A DNA stretch of 64,000 nucleotides, from the NCBI GenBank assembly GCA_021373115.1, contig JAJFTI010000016.1, forward strand, positions 1 to 64,000, read 5' to 3'. The stretch is from Eubacteriales bacterium (GTDB lineage: Bacteria > Bacillota > Clostridia > Christensenellales > CAG-138). This document shows positions 35,214 to 44,077 of this stretch, one piece after another. Position 1 is the first letter of the stretch, and the number at the start of each line of letters is the position of its first letter. A model generated the notes under the pieces. It made no database searches. It worked only from the letters and a program-made list of their open reading frames with translations, and was not told where the DNA came from. Made by a program: the position numbers and the translations under genes.

Positions 35214-36737
35214 ATGGAAAAGATACTCGAAGTAAAACAGGTGACCAAACGCTTTGGCAAGATCACGGTATTTAATCAAGTGAGCTTGGATCTTTTCCAG
35301 GGCGAAATTCTGGCGATTGTCGGCGAAAACGGCGCCGGCAAATCAACCATGATGAATATTTTGTCTGGCGTCTATGCGGCTGGCGAATATGAAGGCGAGT
35401 TCTTTGTTCGGGGCAAGAAGTGTGAGTTTCGGAGCGAGCACGACGCGAAGGAACACGGAATCGAGATGGTCCATCAGGAGATCAGCCTGCATCGAGATCT
35501 GTCCGTTGCGGAGAACCTGTTCTTGGGAGTACTTCCTCATCAGGGACCGTTTATCCGCTGGAAGGAGATCTATCAAGAGGCGCAAAAATACCTCGATGTG
35601 GTGAACCTGAACGTCGATCCCTATGAAGATGTTCGCAACCTTAGCAACAGTCAGCAGCAGCTCCTGAGCATCGCGAAAGCACTGGTCTGTAAACCGGAAA
35701 TCATTCTGCTGGATGAACCAACCAGCGCTTTGACGGAGTCCGACGCGCGCAACTTAAACCAGATTATTCGGAACCTGGTTTCACAGGGCATCTCCTGCAT
35801 CTATATTTCACACCGTCTGGACGAAGTACTGGAAATTGCAGACCGCATTGCTGTGTTACGGGACGGCGAGATGATTTCGATTAGAAGCCGAGCTGAATCC
35901 ACGGTGGATCAGATCATTGGCGATATGATTGGCCGCCCGTTAGGCGAGATGTATAACAAACAGTCCGCAAAACTCGGAGAAGTCATCTTCGAAGTGGAAG
36001 AATTGAAGGTTCCACATCCCTATATACTGGACAAAAATATCGTAGAGAATGTCAGCTTCAACGTGCGCCGAGGCGAGATTCTCGGGCTTGCCGGCTTGGT
36101 CGGCGCCGGTCGGAGCGAGAGCATGTGCGCCGTATACGGCTACATGAAAAAGACGAGCGGAAAAGTTAAGCTCGAAGGTCGTGAGATAAAGATTCAAAAG
36201 CCGCTTGACGCGATTTCCCACGGCATCGGGATGGTTTCGGAGGATCGGAAAGGTTCCGGTATCATCGCGCCTATGACGCTTCGAGAGAACATGACGATTG
36301 CAAGCCTCAAAGATATCTCCAAAGCCGGATTCCTAAAGAAGAAGAAGGAAGAAGACCTAGCGCAGACCTTCTACGACGCGCTGCATGTACGTGCTGGCGG
36401 GATTGAGGATTACATACGGAATCTCTCTGGCGGAAATCAGCAGAAAGTTGTTCTTTCAAAGTGGCTGATGAAGGATCTCAAGGTGCTGATTCTTGACGAA
36501 CCGACTCGCGGCGTAGACGTTGGCGCAAAGATTGAAATCTACAACATTATTTATAGGCTCGCGCAAAAAGGTGTTGCGATCATTTTTATCTCTTCGGAGC
36601 TCAACGAACTGCTTGGCGTCTGCGATCGTATGATCGTTTTCGGACACGGGCAGATCTGGGGAAACATCGACCGAGATTCGTTCTCTCAGGAAACGGTGAT
36701 GAAAGCTGCAACCTGTGTTGAAAAATACGGGATATAA
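35214..36737 (+). CDS. Sugar ABC transporter ATP-binding protein (RbsA/MglA type)
   Basis: The 507 residues contain two ABC domains in one chain. The first has Walker A GENGAGKST, signature LSNSQQQL and Walker B ILLDEPTSAL. The second has a degenerate Walker A region LVGAGRSES, signature LSGGNQQKV and Walker B LILDEPTRGVD. This is the CUT2 pattern. AGGAAG ten bases before ATG 35214 supports that start. It sits between the permease and binding-protein genes. Confidence 0.95.
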   Translation: MEKILEVKQVTKRFGKITVFNQVSLDLFQGEILAIVGENGAGKSTMMNILSGVYAAGEYEGEFFVRGKKCEFRSEHDAKEHGIEMVHQEISLHRDLSVAENLFLGVLPHQGPFIRWKEIYQEAQKYLDVVNLNVDPYEDVRNLSNSQQQLLSIAKALVCKPEIILLDEPTSALTESDARNLNQIIRNLVSQGISCIYISHRLDEVLEIADRIAVLRDGEMISIRSRAESTVDQIIGDMIGRPLGEMYNKQSAKLGEVIFEVEELKVPHPYILDKNIVENVSFNVRRGEILGLAGLVGAGRSESMCAVYGYMKKTSGKVKLEGREIKIQKPLDAISHGIGMVSEDRKGSGIIAPMTLRENMTIASLKDISKAGFLKKKKEEDLAQTFYDALHVRAGGIEDYIRNLSGGNQQKVVLSKWLMKDLKVLILDEPTRGVDVGAKIEIYNIIYRLAQKGVAIIFISSELNELLGVCDRMIVFGHGQIWGNIDRDSFSQETVMKAATCVEKYGI

Positions 36738-36766
36738 CAGAAAAAAGGAAAGTGGAGGAAAGATTC

Positions 36767-37789
36767 ATGTATCGTAAAAAAGGACTACTGCTTAGCATCG
36801 CCCTGGTCATGGTAATGAGCCTGCTGTTTGCCGGATGTACGGCAGCCAGCGCACCCGCAGCGGCTCCTGCTGCGGAAGCAACCGACAGCGAAGCGGCCGC
36901 CGAAGCTACGGACGCTCCCGCTGCGAGCGCCGAAATGCCCTATATTATTTGGGTAAACCCGCTGGTCGGGAGCTCCGTCTTCACCAGCGCCGACAACGGC
37001 ATTACGGCCGCGTCGGAAGAATTTGGATTCAAGCTCAAGATCATCGGGCCATCCGTGCTGGATGATACGCAGATGTTCGAAGCGGTGCAGAGCGCGATTG
37101 TGGAAAAACCCGACCTTATCGTCACCACGCCGTATAACTTCACGGCCATCGGCACGCTGTATGCGCAGGCCAAGGAAGCAGGCATCCCGATCATCGACAT
37201 CAGCTCCGACTCCGGCGCAGACTCCGGCCGCGTTTGCTTCATTGGGACGGATAACGCCGCTTACGGAGCGCTTGCCGCGGACTATATCAACCAGGTCAAG
37301 GGCGGAAAAGCCAACGTGCTTACCATGATGGCCAACCTTGACACCAGCAATCAGCTTCAGCAGCGCGAAGCGTTTGAAGCCAAGTGTGCAAGCGACTATC
37401 CAGATGTTAAAACCGTTCTGGTGGATGCGGACAATGCGGACAGCGTCGTGAGCCTTGAGAAGTTCAAAGACGACCTGAAGGCACATCCGGAAATCGATAC
37501 AATTCTCTGCCTTGAAGGTTTTGCAGGCCCGTCGGCAGCGCTGGCTTGCGAAGAACTCGGTATTAAAGGCAAGGTCACCATTCTGGCCATCGACGACACC
37601 GCGGATACGCTCCAGAAGATTCGTGATGGTGAAATCTGGGGTACTATGGGTCAGAACTTCTACAAGATGGGTTATATGGCCGGCCAACTGGCGATGGACT
37701 ATCTCAGCGGCAAGACCGTTGACTCCGTATACGATTCCGGCACCGTGCTGATCACGGCGGATAACGTGGACACCTATACGTACGAGTAA
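36767..37789 (+). CDS. Sugar-binding lipoprotein (periplasmic-binding family 4)
   Basis: The 340 residues have a lipoprotein signal with lipobox LLFAGC (Cys about 24), an Ala/Glu-rich linker to about residue 55, and an RbsB-like type I binding fold (FKLKIIGPSVLDD, AAIV-like helix, IDISSDSGADSGRV, ILAIDDTADTL). It delivers a monosaccharide-sized ligand to the CUT2 importer. GGAGG before ATG 36767 sets the start. The ligand may be an acylated sugar, given the esterase in the operon. Confidence 0.94.
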   Translation: MYRKKGLLLSIALVMVMSLLFAGCTAASAPAAAPAAEATDSEAAAEATDAPAASAEMPYIIWVNPLVGSSVFTSADNGITAASEEFGFKLKIIGPSVLDDTQMFEAVQSAIVEKPDLIVTTPYNFTAIGTLYAQAKEAGIPIIDISSDSGADSGRVCFIGTDNAAYGALAADYINQVKGGKANVLTMMANLDTSNQLQQREAFEAKCASDYPDVKTVLVDADNADSVVSLEKFKDDLKAHPEIDTILCLEGFAGPSAALACEELGIKGKVTILAIDDTADTLQKIRDGEIWGTMGQNFYKMGYMAGQLAMDYLSGKTVDSVYDSGTVLITADNVDTYTYE

Positions 37790-37860
37790 GTTCTTCCGTC
37801 CCGGGCGGGGTGCGCGGTCCGTTCATCACTGAACGCGCGGATATCTCGCAACAACGCAAC

Positions 37861-37897
37861 AGCCGATCCGCTTTCAAGTGGGTCGGCTTTGCGTTTT
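37861..37897 (+). terminator. Terminator of the SGNH/ABC operon
   Basis: AGCCGATCC pairs with GGGTCGGCT with one mismatch around GCTTTCAAGT, followed by TTGCGTTTT. It lies 70 bases after the binding-protein stop. Confidence 0.65.
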
Positions 37898-37932
37898 AGA
37901 ACGAAGCGAAGGATTTTCCATAGCAGATCTAG

Positions 37933-38158
37933 GCAAGAAAAAGTTATCGTGAGCGTCAACATCCAAATCTCTTTGCCTCACGAACAACAGACGATCTGAA
38001 AAACGTGCGCCGCCAGAAGCTGCGTATCGAAGCTTTGCAGGAGCGCATCGAGCGGCTTCGCTCCCGCGCGGAGTATAACCAGCGGCAGCTTGGCGAGTGC
38101 GGCAGCAGCGATCCGACGCGCGACCGGCTGGCGGAGCTAACCTGCTCCCCGAAAAAGT
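37933..38158 (+). pseudogene. Phage-type (DUF1492/sigma-like) gene fragment
   Basis: An open frame of about 75 residues without a proper start contains LKNVRRQKLRIEALQERIER and then RDRLAEL, a charged coiled coil. It resembles the N-terminal half of phage late-gene regulators of the DUF1492 type. After RLAEL the frame runs into the left end of an IS fragment and stops at TAG 38156-38158. It is a scrap of a former prophage or integrative element. Confidence 0.5.
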
Positions 38159-38340
38159 AGTCCACTTAAAAGGAGAAAAAGTTAGTAAAATCAGAAAAAG
38201 GAGTGGACAAGAATATGAGCAAGAGTAATTACATGGAGGAGCAGATTGCCTTTGCGCTGAAGCAGGCGAAACTGGGCACGCCGGTATCGGAGGTGTGCCG
38301 GAAGATTGCTAATTACCAATTAATAGACAACTACGTTTGA
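38143..38340 (+). mobile_element. 5' remnant of an IS3-family element with OrfA start
   Basis: A terminal segment (CTGCTCCCCGAAAAAGTAG) is followed by ATG 38215 and the OrfA N-terminus MSKSNYMEEQIAFALKQAK, then GTPVSEVCRKI. After about 31 residues the sequence switches to unrelated DNA (ANYQLIDNYV, stop 38340). The rest of OrfA and all of OrfB are gone. Confidence 0.8.
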
Positions 38341-38473
38341 ATCTTCTTGCAATATAATTCTGATTCCTTCTATATTGAAGACAGTAACAGATCGCCTTCA
38401 CCCACAAAATGGATGGAAGCGAATTCTTTCTGTAACTGTTATGGGTTCTTCGGAGTGGAAACTGCATCTGCAA

Positions 38474-38959
38474 TCATGTTTTTTTCTTTGAAAGATATCG
38501 ACGTATCCCTTCCATGAGTGCTGCGTTGTCTCTCAGATGTGGCAGGCCGGACACCGCTGCGACGCCGATGACGCTTCCACCTGATTGCTTTATCGGGAAC
38601 GCACCGCCACAATACGCATACTCCATTGGGTCGAGGAGCCAGTCGCGCACCATATCTTCGCCGTTTTCAGTCAACTCGCAGAAAAAGCGCAGGCTGCTTC
38701 GCTCGAGCGTATTGACGGTATTCCGCTTTCGACGAAGCCATTGTTCGTGGTATTCGCCCGTACCGTCTGGAAAATACCGAAACACGACTACGCGGTCAAT
38801 CTCGATCTCAACAGCCAGCGGCCCTTCGTATTCCCGACACGTCTCCACAAGTATTTTACCGAGTTCCCAAGCGTCCGCATGAGAAAATGCGGGGAACTGA
38901 TACCGCGCCTCGTCCTCAAAACACTGCTGAAGTAGCACTTTCACTTCTGTCTGCTCCAT
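38474..38959 (-). CDS. UPF0303/heme-degrading-domain family protein
   Basis: The 161 residues match the UPF0303 branch of the GlcG/HbpS (haem_degrading) fold. DAWELGKILVE, the central WLRRKRNTV, and the C-terminal YAYCGGAFPIKQSGGSVIG then VSGLPHLRDN are all typical. The biochemical function is uncertain: relatives bind small ligands, and a few bind heme, but many sit in sugar or diol utilisation loci. ATG 38959 follows AGGAG. It is divergent from the Dpp-type operon and may belong to that locus. Confidence 0.82.
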   Translation of the reverse strand: MEQTEVKVLLQQCFEDEARYQFPAFSHADAWELGKILVETCREYEGPLAVEIEIDRVVVFRYFPDGTGEYHEQWLRRKRNTVNTLERSSLRFFCELTENGEDMVRDWLLDPMEYAYCGGAFPIKQSGGSVIGVAAVSGLPHLRDNAALMEGIRRYLSKKKT

Positions 38960-39529
38960 TGTTTCTCCTATCGATTGATGTATTTAATGCCTTGAAAGCA
39001 TTACCTAGTATATTTATCATAGCACATACCGCCGTTGCGTTGCCGGGGTAATCAGAAAAAGCGTCCAGAAAACCTAAAAAAGAGTGCAGCCAGCGTTTGA
39101 TCAAATGGGATCATTGATAGACTAGCGTCAGCGATACTGCCGAAAGCGATTGCGCCTTAATTGAATTACGCACAAATATACTTCACGAGAGGTAAAAAAG
39201 AGCCAGCCGGAAGAATGCTTGTCACGTGAAAAGCACCCGTCTCCATAGCAATAAAGATTCCTCTGGAGCTCGTCGGTTGGAAGATTCCACCCCCTACAAA
39301 CCTTACATTAGGGAAGGTTTGCAAGAATGAATTTAAGCAGTTTCCACCGTAATGAAACACGAAAATGGTATAAATATTTCTTTTGACAGTGAAATACTCT
39401 GTTATTTGCCCCGAAAACTCTAAAACACCCCAAAATTCTAGAAAAAAAAGAGGATTGACTTTCAAAAATGGAATGCTCTAGACTATCAAATAGCTGGAAA
39501 TACAGCAAATATTATGATGGAGGCGCACA
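38960..39529. other. Long intergenic region upstream of the Dpp operon
   Basis: No gene is visible in these 570 bases. The part nearest the Dpp operon is AT-rich and carries the promoter below. I see no recognisable riboswitch or RNA. An inverted pair AAACCTTACAT/AGGGAAGGTTT near 39298-39321 could form a small hairpin. Confidence 0.5.
39455..39484 (+). promoter_or_regulatory. Possible promoter for the Dpp operon
   Basis: TTGACT (39455-39460) and TAGACT (39479-39484) are 18 bases apart; reading the -10 as GACTAT gives a spacing of 20. Long spacers are usual for promoters controlled by MerR-type activators, and a MerR gene lies in the locus. This is weak evidence. Confidence 0.4.
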
Positions 39530-41107
39530 ATGAAATCGCTCAAAAGGAACGTTTGTTTTTTGCTTGTACTTATGGCAATACTTTCCCTAACTGCATGTAC
39601 AGCGAAAACAGAAACGACCGCCGGTGTTGACAAGCCGGTAACCGAATCAGGCACAGCTGCCACTGGCGGCGTCGGCGACCATGACCAGAACATAGTAATG
39701 GCATTGCAGTATGACATGGGTAGCTTTGATACGAACGTAAGATGGGCAAACGAAGATTTCCCGGTCTATTTCCTGATTTACGCTCGCCTCTTCGAGTATG
39801 ATGAAAACACCAGTGCCATTCCTGGACTCGCGGAAGAAGTAAACGTGATCAGCGACACCGAAACGCAGATCAAGATCCATCAGGGCGCAAAGTTCAGCGA
39901 CGGTTCCGAGATCACTTCAAAGGACGTTGCTGCAAGCGTTATGTATGCAGTTGAATCCGGCTTAGCAGGCGAGATGCTGGATCAAATCCAGAAAATCGAC
40001 TGCATCGATGATTATACTCTGAGCATTAAGACGGCATCCGCTTATCCGCAACTAAAACTGGCTCTTGCCGATCCTTTGACTTCCATTGTTCCTGCTTCCT
40101 TCCTTGAAGAAGCGAAAACGAATCCTGATCTATGGTCCAATCCGATCTGCTCTGGCCGCTATACGGTCATGGAGAGAGTCGTAGGAAGTTCCGTTACACT
40201 CGTGCCGAATGAATATTGGTATGACGAGGCAACGGCGGCGCAGAATGACTCGATCACATTCAAGATCGTCCCTGAAGCGTCCACGAGAACCATCATGGTT
40301 CAGACTGGAGAAGCAGATATTTGTGATGGATTCTCCGCGGCCGATATCGAATCGGCAAAGGCAGATCCCAACGTTGCTATTCACTCGATCGCGTCCGCCC
40401 GTTATTTCTATATCTTTATGAATTGTCAGGATGAAGTATTCAGCAACAAGCTGGTTCGTCAGGCACTCAACTATGCAGTTGATCGCGACGCAGCATTGAT
40501 GGTACAGGAAGAAGGACGCGGTCAGGTTATGTATGATTATGTAGCGCCGTGCTGCATGGGGTATGTTGAAAATCCGGGTAATTACTCCTATAACCCCGAA
40601 AAGGCGAAGGAACTTCTCGCGGAAGCCGGATATGCGGACGGATTCTCGTTTGATCTGACCTGTGATGCAAGTTTCGGCAGCCTTGCGGCGTTGATTCAGG
40701 GCGAGCTTGCCGAAATCGGCGTTACCGTGAATGTTGTGACTGTTGAGCAGATGGTCGACATCATCCCGCTTGTTGCACAGGATCAGTGCGACGCTGCAGT
40801 CGTTGCATGGAGCGGTCCACCGGATGATGCGCTCAGCACGCCCTGCTGCCTTGCGGAAGCGGCGATTGGCGCCAACAACTTTGCGCGGTATACCAACGCA
40901 GAGCTGGAAAAACTTTGGGCTAACTCGTACCTGCAGGACGACGCGGCTCGCGTAAATGCGTATCATGAGTGGGAAAACATCCTTTGCGACGACTGCCCGT
41001 GGATCCCGTTGTACGTGAATGAACAGAGATCGCTTGCGAATGCCGACCTAAAGAACGTTGAGATGTGCTGCATCATGCCCTATAACCTCTATAAGCTGAC
41101 CTACTGA
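39530..41107 (+). CDS. Dpp/Opp-type substrate-binding lipoprotein
   Basis: The 525 residues have a lipoprotein signal (lipobox LSLTAC, Cys about 23), a Gly/Thr-rich linker and the family-5 binding fold of peptide and nickel importers. Motifs are LFEYDENTSAIPGLAEEV, FSDGSEITSKDV, NKLVRQALNYAVDRDA and YNPEKAKELLAEAGY. Family-5 proteins bind peptides, but also oligosaccharides, muropeptides or metals. The amino-sugar genes downstream make a glycan-type ligand possible. GGAGG stands before ATG 39530. Confidence 0.94.
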   Translation: MKSLKRNVCFLLVLMAILSLTACTAKTETTAGVDKPVTESGTAATGGVGDHDQNIVMALQYDMGSFDTNVRWANEDFPVYFLIYARLFEYDENTSAIPGLAEEVNVISDTETQIKIHQGAKFSDGSEITSKDVAASVMYAVESGLAGEMLDQIQKIDCIDDYTLSIKTASAYPQLKLALADPLTSIVPASFLEEAKTNPDLWSNPICSGRYTVMERVVGSSVTLVPNEYWYDEATAAQNDSITFKIVPEASTRTIMVQTGEADICDGFSAADIESAKADPNVAIHSIASARYFYIFMNCQDEVFSNKLVRQALNYAVDRDAALMVQEEGRGQVMYDYVAPCCMGYVENPGNYSYNPEKAKELLAEAGYADGFSFDLTCDASFGSLAALIQGELAEIGVTVNVVTVEQMVDIIPLVAQDQCDAAVVAWSGPPDDALSTPCCLAEAAIGANNFARYTNAELEKLWANSYLQDDAARVNAYHEWENILCDDCPWIPLYVNEQRSLANADLKNVEMCCIMPYNLYKLTY

Positions 41108-41139
41108 TTGCTTTCTGCAGTCAGTGCATATGCGATTAT

Positions 41140-41171
41140 GCCCTACACACATTGTTAAATGTGTGTAGGGC
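41140..41171 (+). other. Perfect 12-pair hairpin between binding protein and permease genes
   Basis: GCCCTACACACA pairs exactly with TGTGTGTAGGGC around an eight-base loop. No T run follows, so it is more likely an mRNA-stabilising or processing hairpin than a terminator. It would keep the binding-protein message abundant. Confidence 0.75.
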
Positions 41172-41190
41172 CTTAGAAGGAGCAGATACG

Positions 41191-42138
41191 ATGTGGAAAT
41201 TTGTCGTAAAACGATTGTTGCTCACGATTCCGATCATTATTGCAGTAATATTTGTAGTATTTACCTTGCTTCATTTTGCGCCGGGTGATATCACCATGCA
41301 GCTTCTCGGTACCAAATGGACACCGGAAGCAGCGGAGACCCTGAGACATGAATTAGGAATTGATCAGCCTTTTATGACGCAGTTTATTAACTATATCAAA
41401 GGGATCGTTCAGGGTAACTTCGGCATTTCATATATATCAAGAGAATCGGTGACCAATATGCTGGCTGTCAGTATGCCGAACACAATCTATATTCTGATCA
41501 CTTCAGTCGTTCTTTCTATCGTGATCTCTATTCCGATCGGTATTCTTGCAGCCCTGAAGCCAAATTCCGTCTTCTCGGGAATCACAACAGCATTTTCATT
41601 GATTGGTGTTTCTGCTCCAAGCTTCTGGATCGGACTATTACTTATTCTGCTGTTATCATTAAGGCTGAAGTGGCTGCCTGCATCTGGCCTCGAGTCATTT
41701 TCCGCTTTGATTATGCCGTCTGTGGTAATGAGCCTTTCGCATCTGGCGGCGCTGTCGCGTACAACGAGATCTTCTATGATTGAGTCTTTGCGTATGGACT
41801 ATATCCGGACTGCCAGAGCAAAGGGAGTCAAAAAGAAGGATATCGTGCTCAAACACGCGCTTAGAAATGCATTGATGCCGACGGTTTCTTTGGTTGGCTT
41901 TATCATCGGCGAAATGATAGGGGGTGCTACGGTTGTTGAGACGATATTCGGCATTTCCGGCATGGGTCGATTATTGGTCGAATCCGTCAACAAAAGAGAC
42001 ATCAACGTGGTATTGGGCTGCGTAACCATGATGGCGATCTGCGTTGCGGTGATATCGATCGTGACGGACGTTGCGTTTGCGTATCTGGATCCGCGTATCA
42101 AGGCGCAATATGTCAGTGGAGGGAAGAGCAATGGCTGA
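41191..42138 (+). CDS. Dpp/Opp-type ABC permease (DppB-like)
   Basis: The 315 residues have six membrane helices. The first, KRLLLTIPIIIAVIFVVFTL, is followed by the large extracytoplasmic region opening HFAPGD. The EAA loop is YIRTARAKGVKKKDIVLKHA, and VETIFGISGMGRLLVES is typical of DppB. It pairs with the DppC-like protein. AAGGAG before ATG 41191 sets the start; the longest frame would begin inside the hairpin. It overlaps the next gene by eight bases. Confidence 0.95.
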   Translation: MWKFVVKRLLLTIPIIIAVIFVVFTLLHFAPGDITMQLLGTKWTPEAAETLRHELGIDQPFMTQFINYIKGIVQGNFGISYISRESVTNMLAVSMPNTIYILITSVVLSIVISIPIGILAALKPNSVFSGITTAFSLIGVSAPSFWIGLLLILLLSLRLKWLPASGLESFSALIMPSVVMSLSHLAALSRTTRSSMIESLRMDYIRTARAKGVKKKDIVLKHALRNALMPTVSLVGFIIGEMIGGATVVETIFGISGMGRLLVESVNKRDINVVLGCVTMMAICVAVISIVTDVAFAYLDPRIKAQYVSGGKSNG

Positions 42139-43030
42139 AGTGAAAAGAGTAAATAAGCGGGCGTTTCTGCGCGAACACCGCAAAGACGGCAAAGCGCTGG
42201 AGATGGTGCGGATTTTTTCGAGTAATTATCTGGCTATGATCGGCTTGGTGATCTTCCTCATCATACTGATTGCCGTTATTTTTGCTAACGTGATCGCGGA
42301 CTATAATTCCATTGCCATTGCGACGCATCCTGCCGATAGACTACTGCCACCCTCCGCCGAACACTGGTTTGGTACGGATGACCTCGGGCGGGACGTTTTC
42401 GCCAGAGTCTTGCATGGAAGCCGCATTTCCCTTCGGATTAGCGTCGGCGCAGGCTTTCTGGGTCTATTCATTGCAGGAACAATCGGTTCTGTTGCCGGCT
42501 TCTATGGCGGCGTTGTCGATAATATCTTGATGCGCGTGATCGACGTTCTGGCTTGCGTTCCCTGCATTGTGCTCGCAATTGCTATGGTTGCGGCGTTTGG
42601 TGCGAGCGAGTTCAACCTAATTCTGGCAATTGCGGTCTCAACGACTGTCGGCCTGAGTAGAACGGTCCGAACGGCTGTAATGTCGGTTCGCAACATGGAA
42701 TATGTGGAAGCGGCAAGAGCGATCGGACAGTCCACATGGAAGATCATACCTCGACATATTCTAATCAATTGCATCGCGCCGATCATCGTACATCTTACGA
42801 TCATCATTGCGTGCAACATTCTGACGACTGCCGAACTGAGCTTTCTTGGACTCGGCATCTCGGCTCCGACTCCGGAGTGGGGCTGTATGATCGCCATGGC
42901 AAGAACGAATATGAGAAGTTACCCGTATTTGGTCATCGCTCCGGGCGTAGCGATCTTTCTCTCTGCAATATCTTTCAACTTAATCGGTGACGGCCTTCGC
43001 GATGCGTTGGACCCGAAACTGAAACGCTGA
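42131..43030 (+). CDS. Dpp/Opp-type ABC permease (DppC-like)
   Basis: The 299-residue partner permease has six membrane helices. Typical DppC motifs are HWFGTDDLGRDVFARVLHGSR after the first helix, the EAA loop YVEAARAIGQSTWKIIPRHI, and LSFLGLGISAPTPEWGCMI. GGAGG precedes ATG 42131, which lies inside the end of the previous gene. Confidence 0.95.
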   Translation: MAEVKRVNKRAFLREHRKDGKALEMVRIFSSNYLAMIGLVIFLIILIAVIFANVIADYNSIAIATHPADRLLPPSAEHWFGTDDLGRDVFARVLHGSRISLRISVGAGFLGLFIAGTIGSVAGFYGGVVDNILMRVIDVLACVPCIVLAIAMVAAFGASEFNLILAIAVSTTVGLSRTVRTAVMSVRNMEYVEAARAIGQSTWKIIPRHILINCIAPIIVHLTIIIACNILTTAELSFLGLGISAPTPEWGCMIAMARTNMRSYPYLVIAPGVAIFLSAISFNLIGDGLRDALDPKLKR

Positions 43031-43045
43031 CAGGGGGCAATGATT

Positions 43046-44077
43046 ATGAAAAACCACGACCAAGAGCTGCTACTCAATATTGAAAATTTGCATATTCATT
43101 TCGTTCTCAAGAAAGAGACCGTGAAAGCGCTCAATGGCGTCGATATCAAGGTCGCCAGGGGCAAGACAATCGGCCTTGTCGGCGAGACCGGCGCGGGGAA
43201 AACGACCACGGCGCTGGCTATTATGAACATGATCCAGAAGCCGCAAGGCAGAATCATCGACGGCAAGATCACGCTGGACGGGATCGATATCCTGAGTAAG
43301 AACAGAATGGAGATAGAGAGCATTCGCGGCAATCTGGTCTCGATGATTTTCCAGGATCCGATGTCGTCTCTAAACCCCGTTCTGAATGTCGGCGAACAGA
43401 TCGCTGAAGGGCTGGTTCTGCATAAGCACATGGATCGAAAGGAAGCGTTGGTCGAGGCTGGCGAGCTTCTGGAAAAAATCGGTATTCCCAGGAGCAGGGC
43501 CTGCGATTATCCACACCAGTTCTCCGGCGGTATGAGGCAGCGCGTTTTGATCGCCATGGGCTTGGCCTGCAACCCGAAGCTACTGATCGCCGATGAGCCA
43601 ACCACTGCGCTCGACGTAACCATACAAGCGCAGGTGCTTCAACTGATGCGCGAATTGAAGGCGAATTTCAATACTACAATTTTTATGATCACCCACGATT
43701 TCGGTATAGTTGCCGAAATGTGCGATGAAGTTTATGTCATGTATGCAGGAACCGTGATTGAGCGAGGTACGCTGACAGACATTTTTGATCATACGCGCCA
43801 TCCCTATACGGAAGGGCTGTTCAATTCCTTGCCCGACATCGAGCACAGAAACCGGGAGCTTATCCCTATCCATGGACGTACGGTCGATCCAACAAATCTC
43901 CCCGCCGGATGCCCGTTCTGGCCGAGATGTAACTATATATGCGACAAATGCAGGCAAGACATGCCGCCGGAAATACTCGTTTCCGATACACACGGCGTAA
44001 AATGCTGGCTGTACGAAAATACCTCTGAAAACCCGCTCATGCGGCGCGATTATGTGGCGGAGGAAAACAATGACTGA
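43046..44077 (+). CDS. Dpp/Opp-type ABC ATPase (DppD-like)
   Basis: The 343 residues have Walker [10 protein letters not shown], signature FSGGMRQRV, Walker [13 protein letters not shown] and His-switch ITHDF. They end with the oligopeptide-transporter C-terminal extension, Cys cluster [14 protein letters not shown], which may hold an Fe-S cluster as in Opp/Dpp ATPases. GGGGG is eight bases before ATG 43046; the ATG at 43040 is too near. It forms a heterodimer with the next protein. Confidence 0.94.
   Translation: MKNHDQELLLNIENLHIHFVLKKETVKALNGVDIKVARGKTIGLVGETGAGKTTTALAIMNMIQKPQGRIIDGKITLDGIDILSKNRMEIESIRGNLVSMIFQDPMSSLNPVLNVGEQIAEGLVLHKHMDRKEALVEAGELLEKIGIPRSRACDYPHQFSGGMRQRVLIAMGLACNPKLLIADEPTTALDVTIQAQVLQLMRELKANFNTTIFMITHDFGIVAEMCDEVYVMYAGTVIERGTLTDIFDHTRHPYTEGLFNSLPDIEHRNRELIPIHGRTVDPTNLPAGCPFWPRCNYICDKCRQDMPPEILVSDTHGVKCWLYENTSENPLMRRDYVAEENND

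Noticed and set aside
39298..39321. Inverted pair in the Dpp upstream region as a riboswitch
   Set aside because: Only one short imperfect hairpin is visible and no known riboswitch core could be matched.
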